DNA of 64,000 bases from Heliopora coerulea (lineage: Eukaryota > Cnidaria > Anthozoa > Scleralcyonacea > Helioporidae), in the NCBI GenBank assembly GCA_030142905.1, contig JASJOG010000142.1:1-64000 (forward strand). The letters are read 5' to 3'. The notes beneath the pieces are model-generated. The model saw nothing but the letters and a program-made list of their open reading frames with translations. It had not been told where the DNA came from and made no database searches. Both the position numbers and the translations under genes were made by a program. Shown in pieces: positions 1 to 14,867 of this stretch. The first letter of the stretch is position 1. The number at the start of each line of letters is the position of its first letter.

Positions 1-1617
1 TTCTTCGTCACTGTATGTTCTTTAACTCATAAATCGAAGGCTAGATTTACATGATAATAGCATCGTTACACCAATCAACGAAACATGAACTATCTGTCTA
101 GCTATGAACTTCTCAGAGAAATTCTAGAGATTAATAATACTAATTGTATAATTATAATAATACTAAAAGTAGACGATCAAAACCCTACTAGGGGTTAAAT
201 GGAATGAAACTGTATGAACCGTCATCCTTATCGTAACTGTTTGGAATCTTATCTTAAATGACAGAAAAGATGTCAGCTCTTGAGACGACCATTAATTAAG
301 CGGCATAGCTCAAACATTGTCGTACTACTTATTCTGCAGCCGGTGCGACACAACTAGAGTATCATGTGTACATAAGGACAACTTATGCGCCGGAAAAGTT
401 ACCAACGGCTAAATTGAGTCGCGCTCATTCGTATAAATTGCGCATAATGACTCGAAACGAAACAAATTCTAGTAATGTTTAATTCTTTAAAGATTTCAGT
501 CTGTAAACTGACAGATATGACTTCTCTTTAGATAATTCAGAGATGGCAAATCGAATTATCGTCTGTTATTGCGACCTATCTTTATTGCACTTGGGAGCGG
601 GGGATTGTCCAATGATCCCAAATGCATATTTTTCGGACAGATAAACCAATTGCAGAACAAAACAGTAGTAACTAAGTGGGGACGAAAGATAACCGATTAA
701 ACTAAAGAACAACTGACCGAAATTTCCGTTAAAAAGTTGCGTGAAAGCAACGCCAGACTTGAGTTATTACAAGTCACGATATCAAACCTTTCCCAGGCTG
801 AATGTGTTGGCGATATGACCATGGCTAAACTTCAACTTTGTCTTTAAATATGAGGTGTTACTATTATCGTCTTCTTCAAATCCTGCTTTACTGGTGATCA
901 TAAAGGCAGTGGAATAGATAAGGCTTCTCATCCACTCAAATTTTGAATATTGGGATTCGGGGAAACGTCGATAAATTAATCATACATGATATGATCATCG
1001 CCAACCCATTCACCGATACCTTTGCAAAGAAATTTATCAATTCGCCACAAATGGTTCATAAGATATATTCAAATACTGAAGATATTATTCCGCCAAACTA
1101 CGACTAACAAGGACTTGCATCTTATAAGTCATTCTTTTATAACCGATTTTTTGAGGGCGTCTATGTAGAAAATACCAACTCGAAAGACCAGTAATCACAT
1201 TGACAACGCTTTCCAGTAGGAAGGGTTTGATATGGTAACTTGCACTGCTTTTACGCACCTATTCAGTGGAAATTTCTGCCATGGGTTCCTTAGAGTAATC
1301 GGTTACACTTCGTTCTCTCTTACTATAGTGTATGTTAAACGTCAAAATTAAATATTGAGTTTTGCTATGCTAATCTTGGTTTTACGGATCATGTAGTTTT
1401 CTACAACAGCGTATTTTCTGTCGCTTCAAGAAATTTTATGCTATGTCATCCCATAAATTTTTCTTCCGAGAACTAGAAACAGATTGTGCATAAACATCAG
1501 AAAATAGGCTCGTAAAAAATGAGTCTTATTTTGTCACAAACCCAACTTCTGTTCTACTGCATAAAACACTGATTATTAATGCCTTGACGTTACCACCTTT
1601 CGATCCCAAGTAATCCA
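1..1617. other. No recognised gene
   Basis: I see no long open frame, known protein motif or clear repeat here. It is ordinary AT-rich non-coding DNA, either intergenic or intronic. Confidence 0.5.
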
Positions 1618-1636
1618 TTGAACAACATATACATAC

Positions 1637-3488
<1,852 letters not shown>

Positions 3489-3544
3489 ATTCATTTCATT
3501 TATCTGTTCTATCTTACAATAATATTGAGCACTCTACATAAAGT

Positions 3545-3564
3545 CAATATATAAACTGATTGTA

Positions 3565-3614
<50 letters not shown>

Positions 3615-3627
3615 GTATATGTATATA
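3545..3627. repeat. (TA)n microsatellite
   Basis: Alternating TA with occasional TG, lying between two foldback repeats. Confidence 0.85.
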
Positions 3628-3682
3628 CAAATCGGGTCACAGAATTAGATAACTTGTTTAAAATATTTAATCGCTACTCAGA

Positions 3683-3757
3683 GTTTCATGCTTCTCTCGA
3701 AGCAATCATCAGGCCACTGTCAAGAATATCTAATTACAATGACTTCTCAGTAGCAAC
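3683..3757 (-). ncRNA. Candidate type I hammerhead ribozyme
   Basis: Read on the minus strand, a GTT cleavage triplet (3757-3755) is followed by a stem I strand GCTACTG, a loop of about 28 nt and the complementary strand CAGTGGC (7 pairs, one G-U). Then come CTGATGA (3712-3706), a perfect TGCTTC/GAAGCA stem II with a GAGA loop, and GAAAC (3687-3683). Stem III would be only 2 bp (GU/AC). An extremely short stem III is known for hammerheads in Penelope-like elements and retrozymes. All conserved core bases are present. Folding was done by eye and self-cleavage is inferred. Confidence 0.5.
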
Positions 3758-3765
3758 AAGGTCAA

Positions 3766-3968
3766 TACACATTTAAAGAAAACGATATATTTTTTAAAAG
3801 CATACATGTTTCGACAACTTCAAGATGCCATCTTCAGTGCAGAATGAATGATGTGAGGTAATATGATACATATTACCTCACATCATATATTCTGCACTGA
3901 AGATGGCATCTTGAAGTTGTCGAAACATGTATGCTTTTAAAAAATATATCGTTTTCTTTATATGTGTA
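3766..3968. repeat. Foldback repeat (arms about 90 bp)
   Basis: A near-perfect inverted repeat. The left arm runs from about 3766 and the right arm ends about 3968, with the centre near 3866. Each arm contains CTGAAGATGGCATCTTG followed by GTCGAAACATG, a hammerhead-like core with a GGCA/TGTC helix (plus strand 3897-3926; minus strand 3837-3808). This looks like a head-to-head pair of one short repeat rather than a transposon with a coding interior. Confidence 0.75.
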
Positions 3969-4280
3969 ATTACAATGAATTCATCGGGAATATAAGACGA
4001 TAAAATTACCTTAAAATTAGCATAAAGTTAGCAAGACGATCTGTTCGTGAAGCATTCGCTTAACTTACAACAATGTGTTCGATTACAATTAAAATTCATG
4101 GTGTGTGCGTAATGTTTGCGCTTGTCTAGGAAGCTTGTTATATGAATTTATGTAATTGCGGTATTAAGCAAGAATTTTGTATGTATATATATATATACAC
4201 ATACAATACAATCAGTTTCTATATTGACTTTATGTGGAGTGCTCAATATCTTGTAAGATAGAGCAGATAAATGAAATGAA

Positions 4281-4427
4281 TAAGCTTAAAATTCTTGGTT
4301 GTTACTCAGAGTTTCACGTCTCTTTGGACGATTATCAGACAACTTTGGACGATCATCAGAGTTGCCTGATGATTGTCAAAAGAGACGTGAAACTCTGAGT
4401 AACAACTAAAAATTTTAACCTTATTCA
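4281..4427. repeat. Foldback repeat with hammerhead-like core (copy 2)
   Basis: The arms match the repeat at 3378-3488, including the flank that continues into ATTCATTTCATTTAT. The plus strand has intact CTGATGA (4366-4372), a weak TGTC/GACG helix and GAAAC (4389-4393). In the minus-strand arm the core is damaged (CTGATAA). No clear cleavage triplet with a matching stem I was found, so this copy is probably inactive. Confidence 0.7.
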
Positions 4428-4484
4428 TTTCATTTATATATATACATACATACAAACATCTACACTTAGATGAAATTTACTCAT

Positions 4485-4602
<118 letters not shown>

Positions 4603-4619
4603 ATATATCTATCAATTTA

Positions 4620-7600
4620 GATATACTTCTACTGTCCACAGACATTCTATTGTTGAGCTGAGATACTCAAAACAAAGTAACTAAAGTAACTTTACAATAA
4701 CTGGGTTAAAACGACGATCCAAACAATGCACCAGGAAAACAATAGCTGAGTAATATATTCGAGGCCAAGCGGTTGCAAAGAAGCCATCGTTTTCGAATTT
4801 CCGTACTCTTTTTCCTCCTTATGGTAGTCGGTTTGTTGCAAGTAATAAAAGTTTATCCCTGTCAAAAGGAGCACTGGGCTGTTCACGAATTTCACGAACC
4901 AATGCAACTCAGCCTTTTCAATACTGCAAAGTTAGTAACAATTTGCATAGTAAATATTGCCCTTCCAGGGTTTCCCGACAGAATTCTCTCTATGGCATCG
5001 AAAAAGGATTTGGGTTACAACAATAATAAGTGGGTCCCGTCTCTAGAAGTCTCCCGATTAGGTTGAGAGATCGGTTATGGAATTCGCTAGTGTTCAGGTA
5101 AAGAGCTATCCGAGTTAATATGCCAAGTAATGAAAGCTAATATTCCAAGTAACCAATCGAACAAGAAATGTATAGCGTTGATTGTGTTCGGAACTATATT
5201 GCCCTTTCTAAATGCCGCATGCAGTGGAAGAGTGAAACGGAGTTTGTGCCATGATTACCATGATATCATCTGCTATGTTTCAAAAATGCGTGGAATCCGA
5301 AGTCCGAAAGGCGGGAGAAACTGCGCATCAGCAAATAGTCTTTTATTCTGTGGAACAGAAAACCAGGTTTCTCACAAAATAGGACACAGCTCTAACCACC
5401 CTATTTCTTGATGCTTATCCACAGTGTTTTTGTATTGGAAGAGAAAATTTAGTTTATCACAAGATGGGATTCAGTATAAAATTGTGTGAACCGACAGAAA
5501 TTACACTGTGATAGAAAACTAAATGATCCATAATATTAAACTTCAACATTTAATTTTGACGGGAATTACCTACCATGACTTACTAGTGTTTTGACTTATT
5601 CCACAACTGGTTTTAATGGCCGAAAAATATGCATTTGTTGTCATATGACAACCCCTCGATGCCCAGCATAATAAACGTAGAATTACTGCCAAATGACTTA
5701 AAAATCATTGAAAATCTGTTTATTGGTTCTTTTAAAACTAAACTCAAATCTTTTCCGTCCGAAGACGGCCATTATTACATGTATTTCACTCTCCCTAATT
5801 CCTGACAGTCCATAACTTTGGGGTCAAATGCTACGAGTGGTAAAACGTACTCCAGCGATACCCGATATGAACTTCTGTTCGTAAGAAATCTTGGTTGAGA
5901 TTACGTATTATTTTCTAACTTGACGATTAAGTATGATAGAGCGAAATAAAGTCATTTAACCATTTTTGTGATCGGTCACATGTGTATCAACGGATGTAAT
6001 TTCCGGTTTTTTTGAAAACGTAGCCTGTGCCCTACTGGAGGGCCAAGATTGCCTCGCACTGTGACAAGCGATGAAAGCCTTATCAAGTGTTTAAACGCTT
6101 CAGACGGAACGGCAGGCAGGAAGTAAACAAGACTGTTTTTTAAAAGCCGCGTGTTTAGCATATCCTGAAATATTCCATTCGTTGCTATCTGTAGTTAGTT
6201 CGTCATTAGATGTTAAATTTTATCCTATTAGAAGTCAAAATAGAGGCAAACGAAATGTCTCACTCAATTCTTCGTCCTCAACGCTTTTGTGAAAGCTCAG
6301 CGACAGTTGAGTGAAATACAATACCCTGATATGGTGTTTATAACTATAAGTGTGATGGCCACGTTCAAGTTTCTCATTTCAGCCACAGTGGTAATTATGA
6401 GAATTCGCCGCACCTTGATCATTCGCCAAGTCAGGCCGTAAATGACCGTAGCTAATTCCTCACCGTAACTACTTTTCGACTGAGAGAACATCAGGTTTCA
6501 AAAGAATTATTTTACATCTCTTTTGTATATATTAACTAAACAATAGCCTCAAACAGTGGCGTGCCGTCATGTAAGCGCAAACAAACACAAGTAGCAAAAT
6601 CTTCCTTTCAAAAAAGAATTTTTCCCCTTATTTGTTAAATTATCTGATTTCGCTCTTTCGTGTTGCGTGTTGATTATGGTAGTTTCCTCTGGAAGAAACT
6701 CAAGTAGATTAAGAGTGGCTTATTCATTCGTTATTGCAATATGATGCTCTACTTAAAAAATTGCACTTTGCACCTTGATCATTAGCCAAGTCAAGTTCCG
6801 TGCCGCATGCCTTGACAGCTCAAACCTAAGCAAGCTAAATTATCTTTGGGAGTTTCGAATTTGTCGATCAAACACTGAAGACCATTGATAGTTTATAGTT
6901 AATGAGTCAGCCAGCACTAGTGGTAATTTTCAAATTTACCATTAAGTACTCCATGACACGTTTTAAACGTGACAAGGCGCCTTGTCTTAAATCAAAATTA
7001 ATAAGGTTGTGGTGGACTGTGATATGTACGCTGTTTTAAAAGGCAATGTTTTCACTATATTGCGTGCTTTCCTTGATAAACACTATGCCTATCTATCCAC
7101 TCCAGTTGCGTGCCAAAGCAACTTCGAATCAAGAATAGAGGCGCTAATCTTCACGCGAAGAACACAAATGTAATTTATCAACCGAAAGTGCATATAGGGA
7201 CATTCCAGATTATACTTGACAAAATTTTAAGAAGTCATTGATCGCCTTAGACACTTCAGAATTTTCTAGGCGTTAGAACATAATAGCTGAGGATTGATAA
7301 TATACATAAAAACAAGATTGTCATAAGCACTGACCCAAGACAATCAAATAAATTTTGCCTAGTTCACACTAGCGACATACCGACATGATTATCATCTTAA
7401 AAAGTAAAGTTCGGTTTTTCTCTTCGTTATTTCCATGTCATTAAGGTCTCATCATGTCGTTATGTTACCCCGTTCACACCATCGACATATCAGTGTAAAA
7501 TGACTGCAACTTTACTTTCACGTAACCCTGTCGTTATGTTGTTATGTCCTTAAGCATAAACAAGGCTTTACTGACTCTCACAAAATCATGAACTGCAAAC

Positions 7601-8200
7601 CTATCATAAATGTGCAAACGAAGGAATTGATGACAATGTTCAATAGTATTTAGGGATAACTTGAATCTGCTTTGAGAAGTTCTGAGACATTTAGCCTTAA
7701 CTATCGAAATATGTAGAGTGGTAGGCATAAGAAAAATGACAATGCGCCTTTGACAGATGGAAAGGGATGTGACGACGTAAGTATACCAAGATAGATCCTC
7801 CTTCTCATTAAAATTAATTCATGTTTGAGTGCCATCAGAAAGATAACCAATAAGATAATAGCGTCGTCTTTGATGAGAGTAGGAAGATTCACGAAAGGAG
7901 TAAGTTGTTGCCGAGATTCATTTCCTCCGGCCTTTATCGGCTGCATTGTTATTTTTGTCGCGTCAGGAACTTTAATGGTGTTGATAATAATATATTAGGA
8001 AAATTTACGGTAAAACAAAAGCGTGATATCATCATGTCGTAATATATTTTTTCTAACAATTCTGGCAACTTGTTTGTGGTGAACTAAAGGTAGAATGTTG
8101 CAGAATAAATTCTGCTCTCCGGGGAATGACAACAGTTTAGCAGTTGATCCAGTGTTTTGAGGAAGGGGGAACAATTTTCTATGCAATAATAATACACGCT
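4620..8200. other. Non-coding stretch, nothing firm
   Basis: Several frames of 60-100 codons occur. Two on the plus strand (4773-5066 and 5130-5411) begin near hydrophobic, signal-peptide-like segments, but I recognise no domain and no splice context, so I do not call them. CAGTGGCGTGCCG at 6554-6566 matches the terminal repeat of the hAT-type MITE at 26463 and may mark one end of a relative; the matching end was not found. Confidence 0.4.
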
Positions 8201-8203
8201 ACT

Positions 8204-8451
8204 ATGAAACAAAAACTTCACAACTAACCTACACTGCCGATGTCAATTGAAAATGTTGACTCGAGCGGAGTTTGAATATCTTGTACACTTAAATTGGATA
8301 AAAACTCGCCGCCAATCCCTGTGGACTCGATAGCTCAACAGGTAGAGCGGCGGACCGGTATCCCGAAGGTGCAAGCTTAAATCCCTCTCGAGTCAACATT
8401 TTCAGTTGACTTCGGCAGTGTAGGCTAATTGTGAAGCTTTCGTTTCATCAT
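8204..8451. repeat. tRNA-derived SINE in foldback form
   Basis: A tRNA-like region at about 8321-8395 has an A box (TAGCTCAACAGGTAGAGC, 8331-8348) and a degenerate B box (GGTGCAAGCTTAAATCC, 8368-8384). The left flank is an inverted copy of the SINE's 3' part, giving arms of about 60 bp that start TGAAACAAAAACTTCAC. It looks like two SINE copies joined head to head with a deletion. A real tRNA gene is unlikely because the cloverleaf is broken and the same unit recurs at 12.1-12.7 kb. Confidence 0.65.
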
Positions 8452-8459
8452 GGTACTAC

Positions 8460-9570
8460 GTGGCGTTTTGATGGAAAAATATTTCATACTGCAGTTGTTT
8501 CCGGTGTTTTTGTAATTTAAGTATCTTCTAATCACTTCTTTCTTTTATTTGCTATTTGTTCCGATTCTTTTTTAAAATAAATGTCAATCTTCTTGGTGGT
8601 CGACATGTTTAATGTTCTTGTTTTGTAACCAGCAAAATATCTCATGGAAAGTAACGCGCCCTTACCTAAATCCACTCTGCAGCTCATATGAGCAACCTAG
8701 AATTTACACTAATGTTTTACGTTGGCCCGTTCTCATTATTACAGCTTCTTAGTTCAATATGTAACTTATTTGGTCCTTGCATGATTGTTATACGTCAGTA
8801 CTAACCACATTTCCTGTAGCTATTTAAAACAGCATCCGAACTTTTTTTTAATATAATTATTATAACATTACTTTCGACAGCTTTACTCCAAAAACGACGA
8901 AAGTAATGATATTGCCAAATCTTTGTTATCTTGTCCACTCAGCATCGAGACCTCTCCGAGAAAAGAAAAATATTCGGAAAAGATCACATTATCCTTTGAT
9001 GCAGAACCCGTATAAAACATCAAAGTGACGCGACGATGATTTTGCTAGAGGCTTTCAGACATCAGACAACGAAAAGTACAAATGGCTGACTGTATTTTTG
9101 ACTTAAAGCAGAATTTTCTTCTCGTTCCTTCGATTCATCCATACAGAAAGACAGTTCTGGACTGGGAAAGGCAACGATGGTTTATCTAACCTATGCAATG
9201 TCATTAGGAGACCTGAGAAAACGAGAACTCACGAGTTTAGTTGTTTCATTAACGTAAACTTTGGTCATACGCGCAATTTAGCACTTCCTTAGTTGAATGA
9301 AAACGATCAAATTGTTTGAGATGGTCATTTCTTTAGAAGTGATTATTTCAAACAAATTGTTTGAAAGTTTGAAATGTTTTTCAAGTTTGAAACATTTAGT
9401 AATTTAAAATTCGGATTTGAAGCAAGGCATTTTCAAATTAAAGGGCATGTGAGAAGTCTATCTTTCGTTGGAATTGTCATATGTTCTTGAATTTTAAACT
9501 ACTTTCTTAAATTTTACTTGTCTTCTGAAATGAAAGCATAAGCACTGTTTGAATTTAAGACTTGCAAAAT
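8460..9570. other. No recognised gene
   Basis: AT-rich sequence without a supportable open frame or repeat structure. Confidence 0.4.
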
Positions 9571-9572
9571 AA

Positions 9573-9580
9573 GTGTATTT

Positions 9581-9647
<67 letters not shown>

Positions 9648-9649
9648 TA
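9573..9649. repeat. (ATTT)n microsatellite
   Basis: About 18 uninterrupted copies of the tetranucleotide. Confidence 0.95.
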
Positions 9650-11640
9650 ACGAACACTTTTCCAAAGCTAAGTAATTCTAAATACTGGTAGCCAAAATTC
9701 AATCTTTCACTATAAATACTAGAGACAGTGCTAAGACTGCCATTTGGCAATTACTGATTTCTGCGCCATAACCAGGCAGTAGCCATGTGACCCACTGAGA
9801 CACCGTTATATTTCCCGATGTACCTCGAGTATTTGTAGCGTGTGTACTTCAATGGTTTGTAGGCTGAAGGCTCTCATGTGAAACGTTAGGTTTAGTACAA
9901 AGCAGCATAAACATGACGTTTTATGTAGAGTTATGAAATTTAAATCTCTTTGAGGCTTAGCAGGTGCTTACTTTCAATATTTTAGAATGTATGTTGTTTC
10001 TTCTAAGCTTTTATCAGATATAATTTAAGGTTTTTTTAGCTGCAAGTCACATCACTTTGCCTATCCCTTGTAGAAGGTGGGTCTTTAGCATATCAATTCC
10101 TTGTCCAAATTAGACAGCCACGCCACCACCGAAAACTAAGTTATTTTGTTCTTGTGGGAGAGGCTTTCTAAATTTTCAAAAGTCTTTTCCACAAACCATT
10201 TCTTTAGAAGTAGTGGATTTCCCATAAAGTTTACAATATTTCCGTACTGCAGTTAATGTTGTTCTGTTTTACCTAACGTTGAACCCATCAATACACCGAA
10301 TAAAGACAAAATTCCAGATGATCTAACGGGTTTCTTTGCATTTAGCAAAGAAAAATGATGTTGTTATGATGTTGTGTTAAATGCCACGAAACGTTAGATC
10401 TTAATGAACATTTTTCCTAATTATGCCTCTTCTATGAGCCTTTTGCTGGACTTTCACATTCATACTTAGATTACGATCTCTGCTTGGTTTGTCCATCGCA
10501 ACTTGTATATTCATTTTATTCATGTTTCTTAATAAAAATTACAAACAGAATGATTATATAAAAGTGAAGTTCTGTATCGGGACTCACATCCCACTCTTAA
10601 TCCTAATATCAGGTCTATCACACTTTCTGTCTTTTGACGTCTTTACCTCTCATAATTACCTCAGAAAACGCGGTGATATTTTATCGGCAAAAAATGTCAT
10701 ACCATGCAAGTTTCTAACTTGTTAATATCATTGATTATTCTTGTACCATATGGCAGCTCTGTTACGCTTTAGGCTTCCGAACTATTAACTTTTCATTTTC
10801 AACTTCTAACTATTAAAAAGAACCAACAAACCAACACCAGCAAAAAATGAGATTGGAAAAGCTGCGAAAAAGATAACAAACTGAAAATGATCAGAAGAAA
10901 ACAAAAAGGATCCTTAAAGACAAAGAGAACTTTAGACTCGGTAGGTGGTAGAAGTTCAAATTATCTAAACTTCGGTCCACATAGAAGGCTTAATCATCAG
11001 GGGAGAGTATATTAAGTTCTTGAGCCCCCTACCAAAATGAATTTATTTAGTGGGCCCGGCCTTGTCTTTAAAAATGATAAAATGAAGTTTTCATCGTTGA
11101 AGTAAGGGCCCTTCTTAAGTGATCTAGGTATTTTGGTTTCTTAAATAGAGGCCTTTTATTACTAATATGATGGACTTTGATCAATGAAAAACGGATTTTT
11201 GTAACTGGTATATAGTACTTTGGTCACTGCATGAAATAAGAGCCCTTCATAATGGGAGTGCACAGCACGCAGGCTATCAATTGGGGACCCTCCACAACTG
11301 ACATTAGGTAGTCGAAGAATGCTTTGGTCACCAGAATAGAGTCCCTACATAAGGTTTAGCCACTGAAATAGGCGCCTGTCATAACCGATATTGGGACTTT
11401 GACCACTGAAAGTCTGAACTTGATAGAGCCTCTTCATCAATTAATTAAGGGGTGTCATACTCCCACAACCTTACCTCGGCACTGCCCTGCCTAGACTCTG
11501 TTTAAACAATGTCAAGATTATTTAATACTTTCCAGACCATATATTTTAAGAGTTAATAATTATTTTAGCTAAAAATTGTATACCAGCCATCAGTCTAGGA
11601 CTAGAGGAGTGTTTTCTACTTCTTCGTCATTTAAAACTAC
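9650..11640. other. No recognised gene
   Basis: No domain or convincing exon seen. A 78-codon plus frame at 10489 is hydrophobic but has no recognisable family. Confidence 0.35.
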
Positions 11641-11679
11641 TAATAACCGGTTGATATAAATCAAGATGGATTCTGGCCA

Positions 11680-12060
11680 AATGAACGAACGGTGCTGTAT
11701 TTTCAGAAATCTCAAAAACGTTTCCGATGCTGTAGATCATAAAAGATTGCTTTGAAAATTGGAATATGATACAACTAGAAGTAATGGATTAGACGGCTTA
11801 TGCTTTATTTAAGCAGTCGAACACAAGTATGTCATGAGGGAGCATCGCCATCAAGAGTCGGGAACTTACTACTGCTGGATGTTTATCAAGAATCAAATCT
11901 AGATCCTCTGTCAAATTTCTTGCTATATAAAAAATATGATTTGCCAAATTGCTTCAACTCAATTGCTACTAATCCAACAGTCAGCAGAACTACAGTTTAG
12001 GGAACTGGAAAACGCTAAGATCAAGAATTATCCTGAATTCAAAATTCGTCCCTAACTAAC
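11680..12060 (+). pseudogene. Decayed LINE reverse transcriptase fragment
   Basis: With frame changes allowed, the plus strand reads through fossil RT motifs of CR1/L2/jockey-type LINEs: a DAVDHKRLL-like match to the 'AFDTVDHxxLL' block, then YLSSRTQVCH (usual 'YLSNRxQ'), a YQESNLDPLSNFLLY match to 'VPQGSxLGPLLFLLY', and DLPNCF matching 'INDLPxC'. Several stops and frameshifts separate them. The FADD block is not recognisable. It is an old, unrelated neighbour of the SINE pair just downstream. Confidence 0.6.
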
Positions 12061-12099
12061 TAAACCTATTTGCAAAGTTGAAAATCATACTTTTTTCGT

Positions 12100-12426
12100 T
12101 CTGTTTCAGAATCATCTTCAGAGATTTACATGAAGATAAACTTTTCATGCTCATCTGACACTGCTGAAGTCAACTGAAAAATGTTGACCCGAGTGGGACT
12201 TGAACTCGCACCATCGAAATACTGGTACGTCGCTCTACCTGTTAAGCTATTGAGTCCACGCGGAGTGGGGGCAAGTTTAATCCAATTTAAGTGTACAAGA
12301 TATTCTCGCGACAACTTAACGTTATCCATGAGAAGATGTGCAGTGTTCCAATTCCATTTCAGAATCATCCTGAGAGATATACACGAAGAGAAACTTTTCA
12401 TGATAATCTGACACTGCCATGAAGTC
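12100..12426 (-). repeat. tRNA-derived SINE (minus copy)
   Basis: On the minus strand a tRNA-like head has an A box and a B box (GGTGCGAGTTCAAGTCC) near 12185-12265. Its flanks share the unit seen at 12449-12735, including the outer ATCATGAAAAGTTTC boundary and the GTTAAGTTGTCGCGAGAATAT body. The two copies face each other. The flank also contains CTGAAGATGATTCTGAAAC, reminiscent of a shortened hammerhead-like core. Confidence 0.7.
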
Positions 12427-12448
12427 AACTGAAAACTGTTGACTCGAG

Positions 12449-12735
12449 CGGGATTATCAGATTATCATGAAAAGTTTCTCTTCATGTATCTCTTTGAGGA
12501 TGATTCTGAAATAGAATTGAAACACTTCACACCCTCTCATGGATAGTGTTAAGTTGTCGCGAGAATATCTCGTGCACTCAAATTGGATAAAAGTTGCCTC
12601 CGTTCCCCGTGGACTTGATAGCTCTAAATGTAGAGCAGCGGACCGGTATCCCCAAGGTGCGAGTTCAAATCCCGCTCGCGTCAACATTTTTCAGTTGACT
12701 TCAGCAGTGTCAGATTACCATGAAAAGTTTTTTTC
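12449..12735 (+). repeat. tRNA-derived SINE (plus copy)
   Basis: Same family as the preceding copy, in opposite orientation. The tRNA-like part at about 12609-12684 has TAGCTCTAAATGTAGAGC as A box and GGTGCGAGTTCAAATCC as B box. The body is non-coding; overlapping 70-100 codon frames on both strands are shadows of the repeat. Confidence 0.7.
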
Positions 12736-12969
12736 CTGGTGTTCTTAGGTATGTACAGGCTTGAGCTCATCTGTTCTCATGCGAGACAACATGTTTATGT
12801 CGATGAAATTTCCATGAGACTCGATTCGTGTCTGGATATCACTGAACTTCAATCAGACATAGCCATTGTGCTCGTCATCAAGCTGAACGAACCTACCATG
12901 CTCTCTATAATAGATTCCAGTCCAAAGACGTTACAGTCAAGCACGACTGCTTTCTTCAGCATGTGAAAG

Positions 12970-14860
12970 GATTCTTTCATCTCGCTGTTATTGAACAGAA
13001 TGAATTAATCTCGATGCCATCATATGAATACCCAATAACCTTTGCCCGAAACTCTTGAGAATGAAATTTAAAGTTCATTCCACAAACCTGATAAAAAGGT
13101 CTCTTTGTTCTTTTCTAAAAATTGTGACCATAATATTTTCTGTTAGACATTCGATATGCTATAGACTTAACTGGGAATCTCGCGCTGCACGGTGAGCTCT
13201 GTTGTCAAAGATTAAGATGAGCCAATTCTAACATCAAGATCCAACAAATGACCGCTCCCTCATATCAACAGACTCGTATAGGTGCTACTTTCCTATTTGA
13301 TTTTTGCACTTTGCCTTGGTTTGCAGTTGTGTTAAGAAGTGTAGTTAAAAAATTATAAATCACTAATCCCACAAAATACTCAAAAATTTCCCTTTTTGGT
13401 ATTAGTAATGTTCTGGCATATTCAACCTAAATCTATCTGAAGACGTACGTGTTAATAGTTTTATGGTGAAAAGATACTTGAAACGAAATAATTGCAATTT
13501 AGATTTGTTCATATTTGTTCTTATCGAAAGTTATTATACTGAGTAATCGACATGTCTTTTAAATAGGTTGAAATTCACTTGGAAATAAGTGGACCTTATG
13601 AAATTATTTGACTTTATAAAGTTTGAGCTAGCCCAAACTTAGGAATGCAGCACCAAAATTGTTTGTCGTGTAAACGGCGCTTGAGAATGAGTGGTCTACT
13701 GGCTATACATTGATCTTCCTCTAAGATGGATACCTCTTAGACTGCTCTTACTTTTCGTCTTCGAGAAGGATGAAGTAATAAACATCGATTTTTACAGAAA
13801 TTTACTTGCGTCTATATTTTGTTTAAATTTTGTTTAGAATGCAAAAGTAGTAATCTTCGCTTGAATTTTAATGACCATCGTAATTTTTATGTTGACAGTA
13901 GACGTTGATCTTGACCTTGATGCAAGAATCTTATGAAAACATTAAGCATGTAAAGTGCATCTGCAGATATCTTCTCGAATGCGTTTACTACAGACTACAA
14001 ACTATACTCTGTGTTTACGAAAGACTACAAACTGCACTTTGCATATTCAACATTAAGCTTTGAATATATGATTTTCTCGTATTGTTAAAGATGTTGAAAA
14101 GCATTATTTTCAAACGTCAAATTAAATTTACCTCCTTACCGACTTATCAAATTTTCAACCCAGATTTTGAAAATGACATTCTATAAACTGAACTGATAAA
14201 AGTTAATTGCATGTTGAAACACTTTCTAAAATTGTACATTGCACAGTTACTTTGTCTGAAATTGTCAGCGTTTTCTTTGAGAATCTGAAAAAAAAATTTG
14301 AAAAAGCTCGGACAATTTGTTGTTTTTTAGGTTTAATACCTAGAGCGGCTTTCTGCTAATGCACTAAAAACTATAAAAACGTCCACAGTCATTTGGTTGT
14401 ACTATATCATGTAGAAAAATTGCTACACTATGTTACTGTATGCACTAATGATTTTGGTTACAATAGTAATTTACCAATAACAAAAAAAAAAATTCTAATT
14501 GTTAAAATTTGTTTTATACAAGGGCAAGAAACGCCTTTGCCTTAATGTTTAAGCGGCGAAAAATCCATTTTTTGGCTGTAAGACAACCTAAAACCGATCA
14601 CTCAGCGCCATTGTTTCTGCCGTGAGAAAATGTACTGACATTTCGAGCGTAACCACTTCAACATATGCCGATAGTTAAAAATAGACAACAAAGAATTTGG
14701 TAATTTTTGAAACACTAGTTGTGTTTGTTATCGCGGCATATTCAAATTTCAATATCCGAATATATTGATCACCTATTACTTGTTCGTTCTAGAAGGAATT
14801 TTGAACTGTTTTGCACCTGAATAGTGTCCGTTGTCTGTCTTGGAAAGGTGTCTGTAACAG
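12970..14860. other. No recognised gene
   Basis: Non-coding AT-rich DNA with nothing I can identify; it would lie downstream (3') of the SLCO gene. Confidence 0.35.
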
Positions 14861-14867
14861 TGAGTGC

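Noticed and set aside
4773..5411. Two small secreted-protein-like frames
   Set aside because: Hydrophobic starts only; no family, no splice sites and strong overlap with an antisense frame. Not enough support.
8321..8395. Genuine tRNA gene
   Set aside because: A and B boxes are present but the acceptor and anticodon stems are mispaired and the unit is repeated with SINE flanks.
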